Notes under the pieces: generated by a model
What the model saw: only the letters and a program-made list of their open reading frames with translations
Told to the model about the DNA's origin: nothing
The model's database searches: none
NCBI GenBank assembly: GCA_009760855.2
Contig: WPIO01000073.1
Coordinates: 1,796,501-1,860,500 of the forward strand
Direction: 5' to 3'
Origin: Cristatella mucedo
Lineage: Eukaryota > Bryozoa > Phylactolaemata > Cristatellidae
Length of the DNA stretch: 64,000 nucleotides
Made by a program: the position numbers and the translations under genes
Shown: positions 41,140 through 62,835 of the stretch, piece by piece
Layout: each line of letters starts with the position of its first letter
Position numbering within the stretch: the stretch's first letter is position 1

Positions 41140-44062
41140 TACGATCAAAGGCCATACCTCTCACAGTTGTAATCTGCCGGCCCTCATCTGGCTTCTAATC
41201 TTGTTTATGGAGAAGTTTTTTGAGTTCCTTATGAAAATATTCGTGTGTGGCAGGCCGTTATTGATTGCAGGAGACTTTAACATTCACGTTGACATCCCTA
41301 GTAACAGTCATATCCGCTCATTTTTTGACGGTTCGGCTTGGTCCAACCCTACTGTCACACCACTCATGTCGGTGGCCCTATTCTGGATCTCGTGATCACC
41401 AAATATGTCTGCTCCCCTGACCTTGCATGCACGGTGACCATCTTGGATCATTGCTCAATCTTATTTACTGCCCCTGATCCACTGTGTGTGCAGGGTAAGT
41501 TGAGTTTGTCCAGAGACGCAACTTGAAAAAAATTGACCCGGAGAAATTTTTTGAAAAGTCTTGTGAGGCTGGTTTGTTATCTGAAGGCCAGACTCTACTG
41601 GCGGCCTCGACACCCTCACTGACGCAGTGAACATTAAACTTGGGAATGGTCTCGACGAGCATGCTCCACTACGTCCGTGTACTGAGTCGTAGAGATTCCT
41701 TTCAATGTCAAAAATTTAAAAAGATTACCAGAGTAAAGCGAAGGCTTGAACGCTGCTTTAAGAAGTCTGGGTCTGACGACGATCTAGACAATTTCAAAGA
41801 CTTCCTCCGTGTCTATATCCAGAAGCTTAGAAAAGCCATGACATGTTTGTTCACTCAAAAACTTAAGTCCTGCCATTCGGACCCAAACACGAATTTATAA
41901 TAGTTGCTACTTCCATGCTACCCCAGCTGCACTCCTAACTCAGCTATGCCTATTACTTTCTCTTTGTTGAGTGAGATTGAGTCAGTCGGCTACTGAATGC
42001 ATCCCGAAATCCGGTTAGGCTTTGATTACGTTACAGAACACTTCAGCGTAACACCAGTTTATTATTTGTGACTTTACTGAGTTACAGGTGGAGATATATT
42101 GCATTACATAAAAATCATTTGCTTGCCAACTCTTGAGAAGTCTCCCTGCCTAGTTACTAACGGCTCGGCCGAAAAGTTCCGAGCCTTTGCCTCGTTGAAG
42201 AAATTGTACATATTCGTATATCCGTACAGCCCCTTACTAAAGCAACTGTTGAATCGCAACCAATGACCTTCCCTGAGAAATTTCCCGAGGTTTCTGCATA
42301 TGAAGTGGCGTTGATAAAATCTAATAAAATATAAGAGCTCGTCTCCTGAAGACCCTATACCACCCCTCCGTAGCCTTCCCTGGCAGACACACTTAGTTCG
42401 TCGAGGCATAACTCAGTTGTTTAATGCTCCTCTTTAGTAAATTAGTTCTAATATCTTTCAAATTGGCCGTCGTTAGAACAATACTTAAAAGCCTGGATTT
42501 GATTCAGAGGTTCTGGCAAACTTGCTTAGTTTCCGCTCAACAGTTTTTGTCCAAGATTTTTGAAAAGATTGTCACTAAGTAGCTTGTAGAACACATTCAA
42601 AAGAAGGAATTGTCAGACAAATTTCAGTCGGGATTCAAGCAACATCGCTCCAAAGGAAAGGCTCTGCTCCTAATAACGAACGACATCCTGTGCAGCAATG
42701 ATGGAGGGAATGTCACTGCCCTAGCCCTGCTAGATCTATCAGCTGCGTTCGACACCATTGATCTCGATATCCAACTTGAACAATTGAGAAAAACGATCGG
42801 TCTGGCCGACGAGGTACTCGCACGTCTCAAATCATACTTGTCCTACTGTGTCTAATCCGTCTCGTGTGGTGGTCAAGTCTCATCCAGCAGACCAGTCACC
42901 TGTGTGGAGTTCAACTTGAGTCCTTTCCTGGTCATTTGCTATTCGTCATTTTTACCCAGCCTCTGGGAAAATAGTGATTCGGGCCCATAAAATCGGCAAT
43001 CACTTCAATGCAAAGTTGATTTTTCGTCACTTAAACCGTTGGAATCTGCTGCAGCAACTGTTAAACTGAATGCTTGCCTTTCAGAAATTTGATCCTGGAT
43101 GTCGACCAATTTCCTTAAACTAAACTATGATAAAAACGGAACTGCTACTCATAGGGCACCTGAAGCGTGCAGCTTGACTTGGAGACTTTACTTTTCCAAG
43201 TTGCTGTTGCGAGACCTTCAGCATGTGCTTGGAATTTAGAAGTTTCTTTTTGACAACTGCCTAAATTTTGACAGATACATTAGGAAGACGTCTTCACAAC
43301 TAGCCATCGCGTCCAATCTCTATCTAAGGTTAGGTCGCTGCAGCTGGTGATGAATACGCCTGCAAGGCTAGCTTACAAATCCCTGAGGGTTGACCACGTG
43401 TCTCCTTTGCTGACAGAGCTTGGACGGGTGCCGAATGATCAATGGATACAGAGTAAAGTTCTTAAATTGACTCCAGCCTGCCGTGACTATTCCCCGCTTA
43501 AAAATCATTGGCGACAAAAGCTTTTGCTCTGCAGGCCCTAGACCTGCAGTGGCTCCCAACCTTCCTAATGCTGCGACCCTTTAATACAATTTCTCATGTT
43601 GTGGCGACCTCCAACCGTAAAATTAGTGCGTGCAAAATGTGGAAATGTGTTTTCCGATGGTCTTAGGCGACCCCTGTGAAAGGGTCGCCTAAACAGGGGT
43701 CACACCCCGCTGGCTGAGAACCACTGTCCTAGACTGTGGCACTTACTTCCACAATTCTTAAGCAGCGACATACTTCCACAATTCTTAAGCAACGACATCT
43801 GCTCTCCTGCTGCCGACTAGGCATATCCTTTCCAGCAGTCTTGAGCTGATACTTAAATGTTGCTCACTACATCAACTGCAATGCTGTATCAGCTACGCTT
43901 TTTACTTTCTCTTTGTTACGGGAGAACAATTCTGTTGGCTTCCGAGTTCGTACCGAATGCCGCCTAGTCGTTAGTGTGCTATAGAGAACTCTCTTGCATA
44001 ACCCCCACGTAGTCTTTGTGGCTTTACAGACGGAGAAGCATTACAGTATGTGACATCCTACG
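41140..44062 (+). mobile_element. LINE relic with endonuclease and RT remnants and a LINE B 3' end
   Basis: Plus-strand broken frames follow ORF2 order: RPLLIAGDFNIHVD (endonuclease block, about 41250-41295), a VKRRLERCFKKSGSDDDLDN linker near 41730, SDKFQSGFKQHRS then [15 protein letters not shown] (RT, about 42610-42770), NYDKTELLLIGHLK near 43125, MNTPARLAYKSLRVDHVSPL (43347 on), and FCSAGPRLWHLLPQFLSSDI split by the MITE at 43547. The 3' end (near 43990-44062) is the reverse complement of the LINE B terminal sequence: CCCCACGTAGTCTTTGTGGC and TTTACAGACGGAGAAGCATT. It is the longest LINE in the window and the most decayed, so it is probably the oldest. Confidence 0.75.
43547..43726. mobile_element. 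SPIN-like hAT MITE (non-autonomous)
   Basis: 180 bases with imperfect terminal inverted repeats CAGTGGCTCCCAACC and GGCTGAGAACCACTG. The inner text matches the SPIN/URR1 group of hAT MITEs as I remember it: TTCCTAATGCTGCGACCCTT, CTCATGTTGTGGCGACC, TGTGTTTTCCGATGGTCTTA and GGCGACCCCTGTGAAAGGGT. CCTAGAC is repeated at both flanks (43537-43543, 43728-43734), consistent with the 8-bp hAT target duplication. The LINE reading SAGPRLW-HLLPQFL resumes across it, which shows the insertion directly. It has no coding capacity and relies on a hAT transposase in trans. Confidence 0.85.
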
Positions 44063-44409
44063 TCTGAGGCGACATCGCTTTGTCCGAGCGTCCGACAAAG
44101 TCGGTAACAACAAATAATAATCTTTAAGTGAAAATTAGCTCCCACTGCCACTGAAAATGTATTCGCCGAAGAGGCCCCGTTTAGCAACCTCACTTGTCCC
44201 GTCAGCAAACGAGATTTTGACCCTTCTGAAGAAACGTCTCGAATTTGCACGCCGTCGACGCTCGGCCCGACAGGCCTCTGGAGTCGGTCCCCGAGACTGG
44301 CCACCCCTCCCTGGCCTTAAATAAGTGGCTGAAGGCTCTACAGATCTCGCTCACTGAGGACCTTTCATAGGCCAACCGGAAGCGATAGGCTGAACGTTTA
44401 CATCCTTAA
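44063..44409. other. Intergenic, nothing recognised
   Basis: The minus-strand open frame 44304-44041 is mostly antisense to plus-strand text that may be more LINE C-terminal region; no separate gene is supported. Confidence 0.35.
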
Positions 44410-44790
44410 GTGTGAACCTCAAAACCTTTGAAGATCATGCCTTTAGTTCATACGCCTCCTAAGCCTGGAACTCACTCCCGACTGACATCATGAAATCCGG
44501 TGAAATGACGACATTAAAAACAAGCTTAAAATGCACCTATTTATTAGAGCATTTAGCGAGTCCTTACGATTCGTCTTTGCGGGCTCGCGCATGCTGAAAC
44601 TGTGCCTGCTGCTATTAACCATATTTACACGTTAACCCTGTGTATGTCACATCTTGCAATGTCATGATTGATGACATTGCAAATTTTACCAGTAATCATT
44701 TGTCATGCTTTCTTGACAGCATCTCTGAAGTGTCCTGAAAGAGATTTCGTTCTCAGAGAGTGCTGTATAAATATATAATTATTATAATTC
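44410..44790 (+). mobile_element. LINE A-related 3' end
   Basis: The plus strand reads a diverged LINE A C-terminus (AxNSLPTDIM and a LKTSLKMHLFIRAFSESL block near 44470-44565) then TGCTGAAACTGTGCCTGC, CATATTTACACGTTAACCCT and a terminal AAGTGTCCTGAAAGAGATTT with ATAATTATTAT tail. Confidence 0.75.
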
Positions 44791-46105
44791 ATACGTGTTC
44801 TTTTTAAAAGTATAAGTCCTTAGCTTGCGATTGGATTCCACGATTAACTTTGATCCAACTGACATTTTCTGAATAAACATTTTGCAAGTGCTGTTTCACT
44901 AATGCCCAACAGACAGCGGTGGCATTCCGAATTTACTTATCGGATTTTACGCCATTGTTCTTTCGAGTCCTCATGCAAACGGCCTCCTCTGACGGTCCGC
45001 CCCAGCCCGTGGACTGACTCACTCAAACATTGATCCACCGGCCAAGCCACCTCCGCCTTACCAATATAAGCCTAGAGAAGCTGCGCTTTTAGTTTCACAA
45101 TACAGAATACCGTGTTTAGAACTTTTCAATTCAACAATGAGAGCAGCGATCGGAGGTTGTTGCATGCATATACGTTTGAGTCTTTCCTGTACGTACGGTT
45201 CCAAAAACTGATCGGAAACCTGGCCAATACGAGCAGGTTTGAAGACCAGGCACTGCAACTGTGATGAAAGTGTTTGCTTGAGTCGACGCACATCATAATA
45301 TGTATCACTTCCACAGTCTGTATTGACGAGGTCGTCAATTTTTGTCGCCAGTAGACCTTTCGACACTAGACACATTCGGCACAAGACATAGTGGCACTAG
45401 GCCTTCGGTGTATCACTTCTCCCCGAAGAGGATGATTAAAGCTTACAGAAGTAACTATTGCATATATTTAAAACAATAATTATACGTTCGGGTTTAAGCA
45501 GACAGCGTATGTAATCTAATCGCACTAAATTCGGCAAGAGATAACTGCATGAGGTGCCGTGCCAAATACTTTCTGAGTCTCCCCTCCTTAGGGCGGCTAG
45601 TGGCTCACCTAACTTCAAACGTGCTGGGCAACGAGCCGCAGGCATTTTAGAGAATATTTCCATAGTATAGCAACACACATTTAGACGAAGATGTATGCAC
45701 GAAGCCGAAGCAGCGTCGAAACTTATAACTGAAGCTTATCACTGCTAATTTTGGTAATAACACGTTGGTCGATAGTCAAGAGTGCCGCTGGAGGCCAACT
45801 ACATGAGAACTTAAAACGTGAAATTGTAGTAAACGTGAAATTGTAGTAAATTGTGCGAATTACCCCGGAATACCGTTGCCTATAATTTGGAACTATAACC
45901 GCAGTTTTGCACCGCTTCTTTTGGAAATGGCAAGTCGGTCGCAATTGGTTGCAGCTATTCGTGAGTTCCCTCGAAATTGATTAGCCGGAAAACCAACCCC
46001 CGAAGCCTTTGGCACCCACGGGGTGGGGTGGGGGTTGATTCGGAACTGAAGTGCTGAACGGGTGCATCGCGAGATTTGTTAAGTGTTCTCACATATCGAA
46101 ACCTC
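44791..46105. other. Intergenic, nothing recognised
   Basis: Minus-strand open frames 45384-45058 (108 codons) and 45678-45436 (80 codons) have no motif I recognise. A direct repeat CGTGAAATTGTAGTAAA occurs twice near 45816 and 45833. A GGGTGGGGTGGGGG run is near 46020. Confidence 0.35.
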
Positions 46106-47600
46106 ACACCTTGCTAGTAAATTACAGTCTGGCTTTAGAGCTAATCACTCCACAGAGTCAGCATTGCATAGGGTATACAACAACCTACTTAGGAATGCAG
46201 ACATGGGTAGAGTGTCTGCTTATTTTGCTCGATCTTTCGGCAGCTTTTGACACCATCGATCACAAAGTTCTTCTAGAGCGCCTCTCATCTCGCCTGGGCA
46301 TCACTGGCACTGCTCTACAATGGTTCAGGTCCTAACTCAGTGGGAGACTCCACAGTATTGACGTGAATCGACAAAGATCATCTGAAGTACCTCTGAAATA
46401 TGGAGTACCTCAAGGCTCCGTGCTAGGTCCGGTTCTTTTCACGGTGTATACTCTCCCTCTTGCTGATGTGATTGCCAAGCACAATCTAGGCTTTCACTTC
46501 TATGCCGATGACACTCAGTTGTACCTTTGCTTTGATCTCTTCTATCCTTTGAGCATCTCAAATTCTCTCAACTCACGTGCTGCATGTATTGATGACATCC
46601 GCACATTGATGGCAGCAAATTTTCCAAAACTAAACGATGATAAAACTAACTTACTAGTTATGGGCAGACCCAGTGTGATTCAGAGATTGGAAAGGCTGAC
46701 TCTCAAAATTGGCTCTGCCAGCATATCTCCAGTTGAATCAGCTCGAAATCTAGGTGTCATATTCTAAAGCGACCTCTCGTTAGACAACCATATCAGCTCC
46801 ACAGTCAAATCTGCCCATTTTCAGCTTCATTACATTGCTAAAATTCGGGCTTGTTTAGATAAAGATACCACATCCAAGTTGGTCCATGCATTCGCGACAT
46901 CCCGTCTTGACTTCTGCAATTCACTGCTTACTGGCCTACCAGCATGTGTGATCAGGCGATTGCAGTTGATGCAAAACTCTGCAGCTAGACTTGTCTGTCG
47001 TGAGCGTCGCAGTTGCCACATTACAATGCTTCTCGCCGACCTGCACTGGCTACCAGTTAAGCAACGGATTGACTTCAAGGTTTTGTCGCTCACTTTTAGG
47101 TCCCTTTATTCTATGGCTCCAGCCTATCTATCCGATATACTCCCCCATCAGGCCAAGCATCGTACAACCTGCTTTTCGGAATCCAACAGTCTACAAATAC
47201 CTCGTACAAACCTTAAATCCTTTGGAGACCGTGCATATAGTTCGTATGCTCCCAAAGCCTGGAACTCCTTCCCGACCTGCATCAGAACATCCCCTGACCT
47301 GACCACATTTAAAAGGAACTTAAAAACACCTATTTAGGACAGCATTTAGTGGGTCCCTGTGATTCGTCCTTGATGTGCTTATGCATGCTGACACTGTGCT
47401 GCCACTAACCGCATTTGCATGCTGACCCTGTTCATGTCACCCCTAACCATATTATTCATTTTGTTTGTTTTTCAAGCATGATTTTACTTACCATTCAATT
47501 GCATTTCCCTTTGCAGCAAATGTAAAGCGCCCAGAAAGAGATTAAGTTCTCTGAGGGTGCTTTATCAAGTGCATTATTATTATTATCATTATTATTATTA
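46106..47600 (+). mobile_element. LINE A copy, best-preserved reverse transcriptase (two nonsense codons)
   Basis: One frame runs from about 46190 to 47337 and gives the RT core and thumb. [16 protein letters not shown] lies just before in another frame; then come [54 protein letters not shown] (catalytic ADD), ASISPVESARNLGVIF and the C-terminal SSYAPKAWNSFPTCIRTS. Only two in-frame stops interrupt it: TAA near 46333 where other copies have Tyr, and TAA near 46765 where they have Gln. The 3' UTR and GCCCAGAAAGAGATTAAGTT end in a long (TTA)n tail. It is 5'-truncated (endonuclease missing), so immobile, but relatively young. Confidence 0.92.
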
Positions 47601-47819
47601 TTATTATGATTCTCCTATGCGTAGTTGCAGCCTATGGATCCCCAAGCTGAGTGTCAAAGGTCCTCACCCCGTCCAACATCTTTAGTCATTTCAACATAAA
47701 CAAATTATGGAAGCAGACTCTGACCCAGTTATATGTAGAAGAAGCGCCTAGTACGTCCTGAATGGAGAACCTGAAGCTGGGCCCCGAAGGCATGGATGCA
47801 GCTCAAAGAACTAAGTGGT

Positions 47820-48190
47820 GATGTAATGTAATGTATCTCCGTCTGTAACTCCACTAAGCTACTAAGACTATGTGGGTGTTATGCAGAAGTTTTTTTTATA
47901 GCCCACTCACAGCCTAAGCGGCTTTCGGTACGCATTCGATAGCCAACACACTTCGTCTCACGAAACAAAGAGAAAGTGGGAAGCATAACAGAGTCAGGAG
48001 AGCAGTTGAGGTAGTGAGTAGCATGGAAGTAGCAGCTCAGGACCGCTGAAAAGGATGAGCAATAGTCGGCAGTAGGAGAGTAGTTGTCGTTGCATAAGAA
48101 TTGTGGACGCGAGTTCCACAGTCTAGGACCTGCAGGGCTAAAGCTTCTGTCGCCACCGGTCTTTAAGCTGAGTTAGGGAACTACTACTTG
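47820..48190 (-). mobile_element. LINE B 3' end
   Basis: Starts GATGTAATGTAATGTATCTC, then CGTCTGTAACTCCACTAAGC, AGCCTAAGCGGCTTTCGGTA and CTCAGGACCGCTGAAAAGGA, and reaches GTCTAGGACCTGCAGGGCTA of the C-terminal coding part. Same order as 29576-29900. Confidence 0.88.
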
Positions 48191-49443
48191 ATAAAGATGC
48201 AATCGACGATTTCTGACCAGCTTCAGCAAAGTATTCCTTCTGAAGATGACCAAGTGCACCATAATATAAGCAAAGGCGTTGGTCTTACTTTAACAGGGCA
48301 ATAAAAAGGAAGTTCGAATAACAGTGCAAGTATAGCCAAGTAAAACGACTGTTGGCAAGACCATTAAGAGTTATTTTTTACCGCAGGAGTTGCATGCCCA
48401 AGTAGCATGTCGTACTCACTAACCAGTAACTGAGGGAGCGAGATAGTAACGGCAGACTGATGTGGCCAGAAAAATGTAGGGGTCCTTTCGTTGGCTTTGC
48501 TAGCTTTTTGGCGACCAATGGCTTTGATCACCTTTGAGAGCTTAGTCCTGGAAAATCACTTCCATATTTCTTCGTAATGATGCTAATAGTGTGTCATTTC
48601 TGTAAATAGTAACCCACTTCAGTCGAAAGTAGCTGTCGCTTACCACCACCGAACAACCTTGGGCTGGGTCTGTAACTGAGTTTATGAAGATTCAGCCAGC
48701 AGACTTGCAAGAACTATAGCACGGGGAACAAGTAAGCAGGGCAGATTACCTAGTTAAAACCGTAACTAATGCAACCCTGGCACCCGTCGAACGGCAATAT
48801 TTTGACACTGCTGCTCAATGTAAAAGGTATAATTTATGCCACTGGGAAAATACCCATATCAACAATAAATAAGCTTACAATTATGCAACAGTTTAAGAAT
48901 CCCGTCATTATACAACTGAAGGCATTCACCAAATGGTCCAAAGAATGCGGCTGCAGCTGACACTGCAAGTTTGGACAGCCTGCTGAAAATCACTTATCTC
49001 AATGCTCTGGCAAAAAATGAGTCAAATCCCTCGGTTGATGCTCAGTCCTGAAGCTGTGGGCACCGTAAAACAACCCGAGATTCCAAATGTTGACTTGGCG
49101 AGCAGTTCGAAGCTACACCTGTACCGCTGAGACTGGCACCGAAATATTAAGAGCAACAATGGAGCACTAGCGTACGATCGAAAGCATTCTCTGCAAAAGA
49201 AGCAAAGTCTGTGAAAAGTAGAAGGTACAGAAAGAGCGCTAAGCATGAACGGGAAGGGCAATGGTGGGAAGATGAGCTCCGGCGCTAGGCCAGAGCCGAC
49301 AAACGTTATGAGGTTGAGCACGACGACTGCAGCGGATGTGACGACGAAGGCAATGGCCGATCGGAATGCCACACAGCTTGTCAGCAGACATCTCCGTGGC
49401 CCGGGAAGCACGGGAGAGAGCGAGCGGGACAATAGGAGCGACT
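48191..49443. other. Intergenic or SIK3 3' flank, nothing recognised
   Basis: Downstream of SIK3 on its strand. Small open frames only; I found no convincing minus-strand AATAAA close to the stop, so the 3' UTR end is not placed. Confidence 0.35.
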
Positions 49444-49477
49444 TGAGAGAGCGAGAGAGAGCGAGAGAGAGAGAGAG

Positions 49478-49511
<34 letters not shown>
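49444..49511. repeat. (GA)n microsatellite, interrupted
   Basis: GA units with GCGAGAGA interruptions, about 470 bases beyond the SIK3 stop codon and probably within its 3' UTR. It inflates an open frame at 49245-49946 (+) that is otherwise unsupported. Confidence 0.95.
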
Positions 49512-49513
<2 letters not shown>

Positions 49514-49977
49514 GACAAAGGGCCAGGCCTGGGTTGGAGAGAGAGAAAGAGGAGGCAAAGGGTCAGGCCTGGGTTGGACTTACTACACCACAGCCAAGGG
49601 ACTCGTGAGCCTGCCCTGGGCTGGTGGACAGACTTCTAACATGGCAGCCTCAGCTAGTAGAAAAAATGCACACTGCAATGACGTGACGGCATGTCGCTTG
49701 GTATGGCTTGGAAGCTTGAACGGCTGGCTATGTACAGTGGTCACACGAGCTCCGTACAGCGCGGGGCGGCCGGCAGGCGATGCCCAGCCAGCCAGCGCGG
49801 CTCCGGGCACTTCGTGCGGCACTTCGTCCTCGTTGCACCTCCCGCCTGGCAGGAGGCGGACAAGGTGGTCAGGCGGGCCCCACTGCTTCACACGGGTGCA
49901 GAGTATTTGGAGAAAAAACGTCACTAGAATCAGTGCATTAACGTGAGCGAGACCGACCGATCCTCGCTCGGTCGGCT

Positions 49978-61004
<11,027 letters not shown>

Positions 61005-62345
61005 TGCTAAGGTTGAGATTGCTTCTTTCTCACTGGATCAGAAAATATCGGGGCAGTCCTTGCAAGAGCACAACGAAGACTATCTTCCACAACAAGTCTA
61101 CTTCTGTATTTAGACTTGATAAATAACAAGCTAGAAAACCCTGTTTCGCAAAGATATGTTGTTGGAGATGGAAGAAGGTGCAGCATAGTCTCAGAGAGAC
61201 CAGGATATGACTGCAAACATTTGATCCAGAACTTTTAACTGGCATTGTAGAGAAATCAGCTCATGCTGCATCGCTGTTAATAAGTTCAATGAACTCCTCT
61301 TGTGCTGTCTCAGGAACATCTTTAACTTTGACTGTGAATGGGCTTTTGGCAAGTGCAAGTGGGGTGACAGGTCGATTGGGAAAGTATGATTAAATTTCGT
61401 CTGCAAGCATTTACAAGTGTTCTTTCACAGAAGGTATCATCGTAATTCTTTTGTCTGGTTCAATGTAAGGTAAGCAGCATGCAAATTTTATTTTCATCCA
61501 TCCAATTTTTTTCCAAAGCTGAAGTTTCACTAGGAATGATCGGATCTTTTCAGACAAATAGAGGCATGTTGCATTTGGTCCTTGCCGTGATAAGTTGAAC
61601 TCATTCAAGATGGCAAAGATGTCAACCAAGTGTGCTATTTTCTACAGTTCACTTTTATTGCTGAAAAGTGCTTCGAATTGCAGTCTTTCTGATTAAAAAA
61701 CGTTTGAGTTCACCACGAAGTTCAAAAACACGTTTAAAATCTCTCGACAACCATCTAACTTCAGTGTGAAATAGCAAGCATTGTTCACCGTATCCAACTC
61801 CTTGCGAGGTTTCGAAAACCGTCGATTGTTTAAAGTGCTCGCCTTTACACAATTTACAGAACCTATGGTTTTCACTAAAAACAAAATACTAGCTGATTTA
61901 ACCACCTCTTTTGTATAGCAACAGAAGAGCCTTTCCGGCTATCACCACCGCTTGCAGTGGAGATAAAGAATCAATCATCACGGCTAACTCCTTGTAACAC
62001 TTGTGGTAACGCCTTCGTTGCTAATATTTGCCGATGAATCATATAGCGAGTTCCGATCATTTTTGGTGACTCATTGAGTACCAAACGTTGAAATCCGAAC
62101 CGGCATTCTAGCATAGCTGGAGCACCATCTGTGCAAACACCACAAACAGATCCTTGCTATCAAAATGGCGTTTCAGTTTGTTCGGCTGCATAGATTCGGC
62201 TGATAGAACTTCACAACAAACAACACGCTGCGATTTCTCAATTCCTGTTGTAGTTATTGAGGTAAAACCATACTGTAGAAAATCCTCACTGTTTTCCTTT
62301 CTTAACGTTGTTGTCTGCACGATCCATTTTCATAGGATGGTTTGC
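61005..62345 (-). mobile_element. hAT transposase-like relic (ZBED5/FAM200-type)
   Basis: Minus-strand broken frames run in family order: EDFLQYGFTSI, then CCEVLSAESMQPNKLKRHFD (BED-type zinc finger end) at about 62310-62130; QCLLFHTEVRWLSRDF then VFELRGELKRFL near 61780-61690; IFAILNEFNLSRQGPNA and LWKKIGWMKIKF near 61620-61500; and YLCETGFSSLLFIKSKYRSR then DSLRCALARTAPIF near 61165-61035, the hAT dimerisation end. Frameshifts, stops and an inserted SINE2 piece show it is dead. Whether it derives from a mobile hAT or a processed copy of a domesticated gene cannot be told here. Confidence 0.85.
61905..61990 (-). repeat. SINE2 fragment inside the hAT relic
   Basis: TTTGTATAGCAACAGAAGAG, CCTTTCCGGCTATCACCACC, GCTTGCAGTGGAGATAAAGA matches the reversed 3' half of SINE2 (compare 37200-37270). 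Only the part after the B-box is present. Confidence 0.7.
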
Positions 62346-62835
62346 TAATGAAAATAACATATAAATATACTTGTATTAATACAAAGGATGATACTGATAT
62401 AGTTCATTCAATACAGCTCATTGAAGTTTCCTATGATTTACCATTCTCTATGTTTTTTACATACATGTTACTATCGGAAGAGGGCAGTGTTAAGATCAAC
62501 CACAGCTGAATATAAAAAGACCGACGAGCATTCAGAATAAGTTCTCATAGTACAGATATTTTTTTACAGTACATGATTTTACATTTACCCAGTAATTATA
62601 ATTCATTAAGTGTTATTTTACCTCCAATACTGCTTCTTTGAACACAGTACCTGCTTTCAACAGAGTAACTGCTTTCAACACTTGTGAGACTGGTCAGCAT
62701 AAGATTATGGCGCCAACCCTATCTCGTACACCTATATTTGCCACTCAAAGAAGTACTCCTCACTATTGGGCCCTTCACATGCTGTTTCCTTCCCAGGGCC
62801 ATAGTTTTCTGATGTATCAAATGCTTATAATCATA
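62346..62835. other. No gene recognised
   Basis: AT-rich sequence between the hAT relic and the LINE A tail. Nothing identified. Confidence 0.4.

Noticed and set aside
46051-47337. Host gene with reverse-transcriptase-like domain
   Set aside because: The text, 3' tail and multiple truncated sister copies identify it as LINE A.
49245-49946. 233-codon plus-strand open frame and the overlapping 248-codon minus-strand frame (50329-49583)
   Set aside because: The first spans a GA microsatellite; the second is an alternate frame of the SIK3 end. Neither has family motifs.
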